DNA of 64,000 nt from Amphritea sp. (GTDB taxonomy: Bacteria; Pseudomonadota; Gammaproteobacteria; Pseudomonadales; Balneatricaceae). Location: NCBI RefSeq assembly GCF_016744155.1, contig NZ_JADGEW010000022.1, forward strand, positions 1-64,000, read 5' to 3'. Below, piece by piece: positions 63,733 through 64,000 of this stretch. The number at the start of each line of letters is the position of its first letter. Position 1 is the stretch's first letter. The position numbers and the translations under genes are program-made. The notes below the pieces were generated by a model. It had not been told where the DNA came from, searched no databases, and saw nothing but the letters and a program-made list of their open reading frames with translations.

Positions 63733-64000
63733 ATGTCAGTGGATATCCGAAAAATTCTGGTGAATGTTGAACAGGGCAGGGATTGTACGCTTTTGCTGGA
63801 GAAAGCATTGCGTCTGGCTGAAGGAAGTGGAGCAAAGGTCGAACTATTCCGCTGCTGTTACAACAGCTCTTTACGCAATAGTTATCTGCTTGATAAAGAG
63901 TCTTTAATCAGAGCTGAACATGGCTATATGCATCAGGCTGAAGCTGAGCTGGAGCAGTTAGTTGAGCCTTTTGAGAGCCTTGGGATTGAGGTGGATCTGG
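63733..64000 (+). CDS. Universal stress protein, partial at window end
   Basis: The first 89 residues of a UspA-family protein: IRKILVNVEQGRDCTLLLEKALRLAEGSGAKVELF is the typical opening of the first Usp domain, as in UspE. It continues beyond the window. AGGAG lies just before ATG 63733, with tight spacing; GTG 63739 is an alternative. Divergent from the DUF2892 gene. Confidence 0.75.
   Translation, partial: MSVDIRKILVNVEQGRDCTLLLEKALRLAEGSGAKVELFRCCYNSSLRNSYLLDKESLIRAEHGYMHQAEAELEQLVEPFESLGIEVDL

Noticed and set aside
1-64000. CRISPR arrays, insertion sequences or integrons
   Set aside because: No regularly spaced repeats, transposase, integrase or terminal inverted repeats were seen on either strand.

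Overview
The window is chromosomal DNA from a marine-type gammaproteobacterium. The nearest fit is the Oceanospirillales (Amphritea, Neptunomonas or Marinobacterium-like). This is inferred from protein character and from gene order shared with Pseudomonas and E. coli: ruvCAB next to tolQRAB-pal-cpoB, recC-recB-recD, and nadA near tol-pal. I see no prophage, insertion sequence, integron or CRISPR array. Most of the window is housekeeping, with several local rearrangements.

Layout. 1-750: tRNA-Asp and tRNA-Val genes, a second tRNA-Asp, and decayed tRNA-Asp copies. 750-13,600: a PAS-GGDEF cyclase, a 29-residue acidic microprotein, a D-cysteine desulfhydrase-like enzyme, NAD kinase, a phosphoesterase, a rhomboid protease, YeaC, a DUF2797 protein, PepN, an AlbA_2 protein, a HAD phosphatase, a hemerythrin protein and a second GGDEF protein. 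14,000-16,500: small membrane, FemAB-like, HIT and FmdB proteins. 16,500-28,900: aspS, then ruvC-TRIC-ruvA-ruvB behind a good LexA box, a DksA-like zinc-finger gene, tolQRAB-pal-cpoB, queC and nadA. yebC, ybgC and queE, often found at these places, are missing here.

28,900-41,600: a MaoC hydratase, unknown genes, an MFS transporter, a possible small RNA, and recC-recB-recD. 41,600-52,500: a GrxA-like glutaredoxin, a cyclic-nucleotide-binding protein, YgiM-like SH3 protein, topB, cytochrome P460, MazG-like protein, a lone trpB, WGR protein, pdxB, a PilZ protein and an NAD-kinase-like protein. 52,800-64,000: a Pat-type acyl-CoA synthetase/acetyltransferase, an ArsR repressor of the persulfide-sensing type divergent from an RND-LolA-like-outer-membrane operon, a DUF5610 protein, a third GGDEF protein, a duplicated DUF2892 membrane protein and the start of a universal stress protein.

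The most interesting candidate system is the ArsR regulator with cysteines placed like those of SqrR/BigR/YgaV (55.6 kb). An AT-rich palindrome separates it from a three-gene envelope exporter. A second, stronger palindrome lies 7.5 kb away between a YgaP-like DUF2892 protein and a universal stress protein gene. Other leads are the LexA-controlled ruv operon that includes a TRIC channel, a possible LexA box at topB, a minus-strand small-RNA candidate with twin repeats, and a lone divergent TrpB. Three GGDEF proteins and a PilZ receptor point to c-di-GMP signalling.
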